Source: a virus
IMG/VR virus record: IMGVR_UViG_3300025138_000052
Location: 1-53,912 of that record
DNA length: 53,912 nucleotides
Direction: 5' to 3' (one strand)
Shown: in pieces, positions 53,576-53,912 of the stretch
How the letters are laid out: each line of letters starts with the position of its first letter
Numbering within the stretch: position 1 is the stretch's first letter
Notes under the pieces: model-generated
The model's input: the letters and a program-made list of their open reading frames with translations, nothing else
The model's database searches: none
Told to the model about the DNA's origin: nothing
Program-made: the position numbers and the translations under genes

Positions 53576-53912
53576 ATGGCTAATGCGTCAACAGTTGGGT
53601 TTGGTTACAGACCCATTAAAATGGTTGGTCAGGCATATAATAACGCTGGACTTTCAGAGTACAGTGTTGCTGCTTCTTCTGCTTTAATTTCGCACGCATG
53701 TATGGTGCAATTAACAGCAAATGGAGTAGTACTCGAATCAACAAACGGGATTCCGAATAATCTCGGTACCTTGAATGGAGTATTTTATACTGATGCAACT
53801 TCAAATAAACCAACGTTTAGTAACTTTTCACCAGCAAGTAATACTGCGACTGATATAGTAGCTTTTGTAAACGATAATCCTCAACAAATGTTTGAGATTA
53901 TGTCTGCAGATA
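53576..53912 (+). CDS. Virion structural protein, capsid or decoration type (3' end outside window)
   Basis: At least 112 residues to the window end. MANASTVGFGYRPIKMVGQA, YNNAGLSEYSVAASSALISH, NGVFYTDATSNKPTFSNFSP, FVNDNPQQMFEIMSA. This type is common in marine phages directly downstream of scaffold and could be the major head protein or a decoration protein; the length is not visible. Strong AAGGAG. The window starts inside another structural gene, so more head genes may lie between. Confidence 0.55.
   Translation, partial: MANASTVGFGYRPIKMVGQAYNNAGLSEYSVAASSALISHACMVQLTANGVVLESTNGIPNNLGTLNGVFYTDATSNKPTFSNFSPASNTATDIVAFVNDNPQQMFEIMSAD

Noticed and set aside
1-53912. Temperate phage or prophage
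   Set aside because: No integrase, excisionase, attachment site or CI-type repressor was seen; Leu in the polymerase alone is not sufficient.

Overview
The window (53.9 kb, AT-rich) is nearly a whole genome of a lytic, short-tailed (podovirus-like) dsDNA phage. The gene families resemble those of uncultured marine phages whose hosts are thought to be oceanic alphaproteobacteria such as SAR11 or SAR116; this host assignment is inference. The terminase, portal, scaffold, adaptor and nozzle order, the absence of tail sheath or tape-measure genes, and the large internal virion proteins support a podovirus. No integrase, lysogeny repressor, phage RNA polymerase or tRNA gene was seen. Promoters look like host sigma-70 sites (TTGACA, about 17 bases, TATAnT).

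Layout. 1-7050: end of a structural gene, an adaptor, then a fibre/decoration cluster with repeat-rich and glycine-rich proteins. 7130-9220: three consecutive, unlike 2-oxoglutarate/Fe(II) oxygenases. 9292-20570: tail nozzle and internal/ejection proteins, ending in a 1351-residue protein. 20572-21259: small membrane protein plus M15 peptidase (lysis). 21249-21812: S-adenosylmethionine decarboxylase-like gene. 21809-30639: replication genes (SNF2-type helicase on the minus strand, archaeo-eukaryotic primase, UvrD-like helicase, family A polymerase). 30639-36571: SET-domain protein, many small membrane or zinc-ribbon proteins, a ribbon-helix-helix regulator, and two PD-(D/E)XK nucleases. 36572-37973: iteron-like repeats and the antisense small terminase. 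37985-42720: a regulatory region with a leftward operon, a rightward chain of tiny genes, nine copies of a G+C-rich 15-bp near-palindrome, DnaA boxes, hairpins and tandem-box promoters. 42757-53912: large terminase, portal, a block of tiny very basic proteins, a GroES-like co-chaperonin, scaffold, and the start of a capsid-type gene cut by the window end.

How it works together. The primase, two helicases, polymerase and RecB-like exonuclease form a self-contained replication set that uses host RNA polymerase. A 57-residue ribbon-helix-helix protein lies just downstream of a perfect 20-bp palindrome built from ATCCTA boxes. The same boxes, mostly repeated at exactly 10-bp spacing, overlap about eight promoters, suggesting one phage-encoded regulon. 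Perfect DnaA boxes lie close to several of the G-rich palindromes, in the only part of the genome where gene direction flips repeatedly, which makes 38.2-42.7 kb the best candidate for a replication origin or a packaging/transcription switch. This region is the most likely site of an undescribed system.
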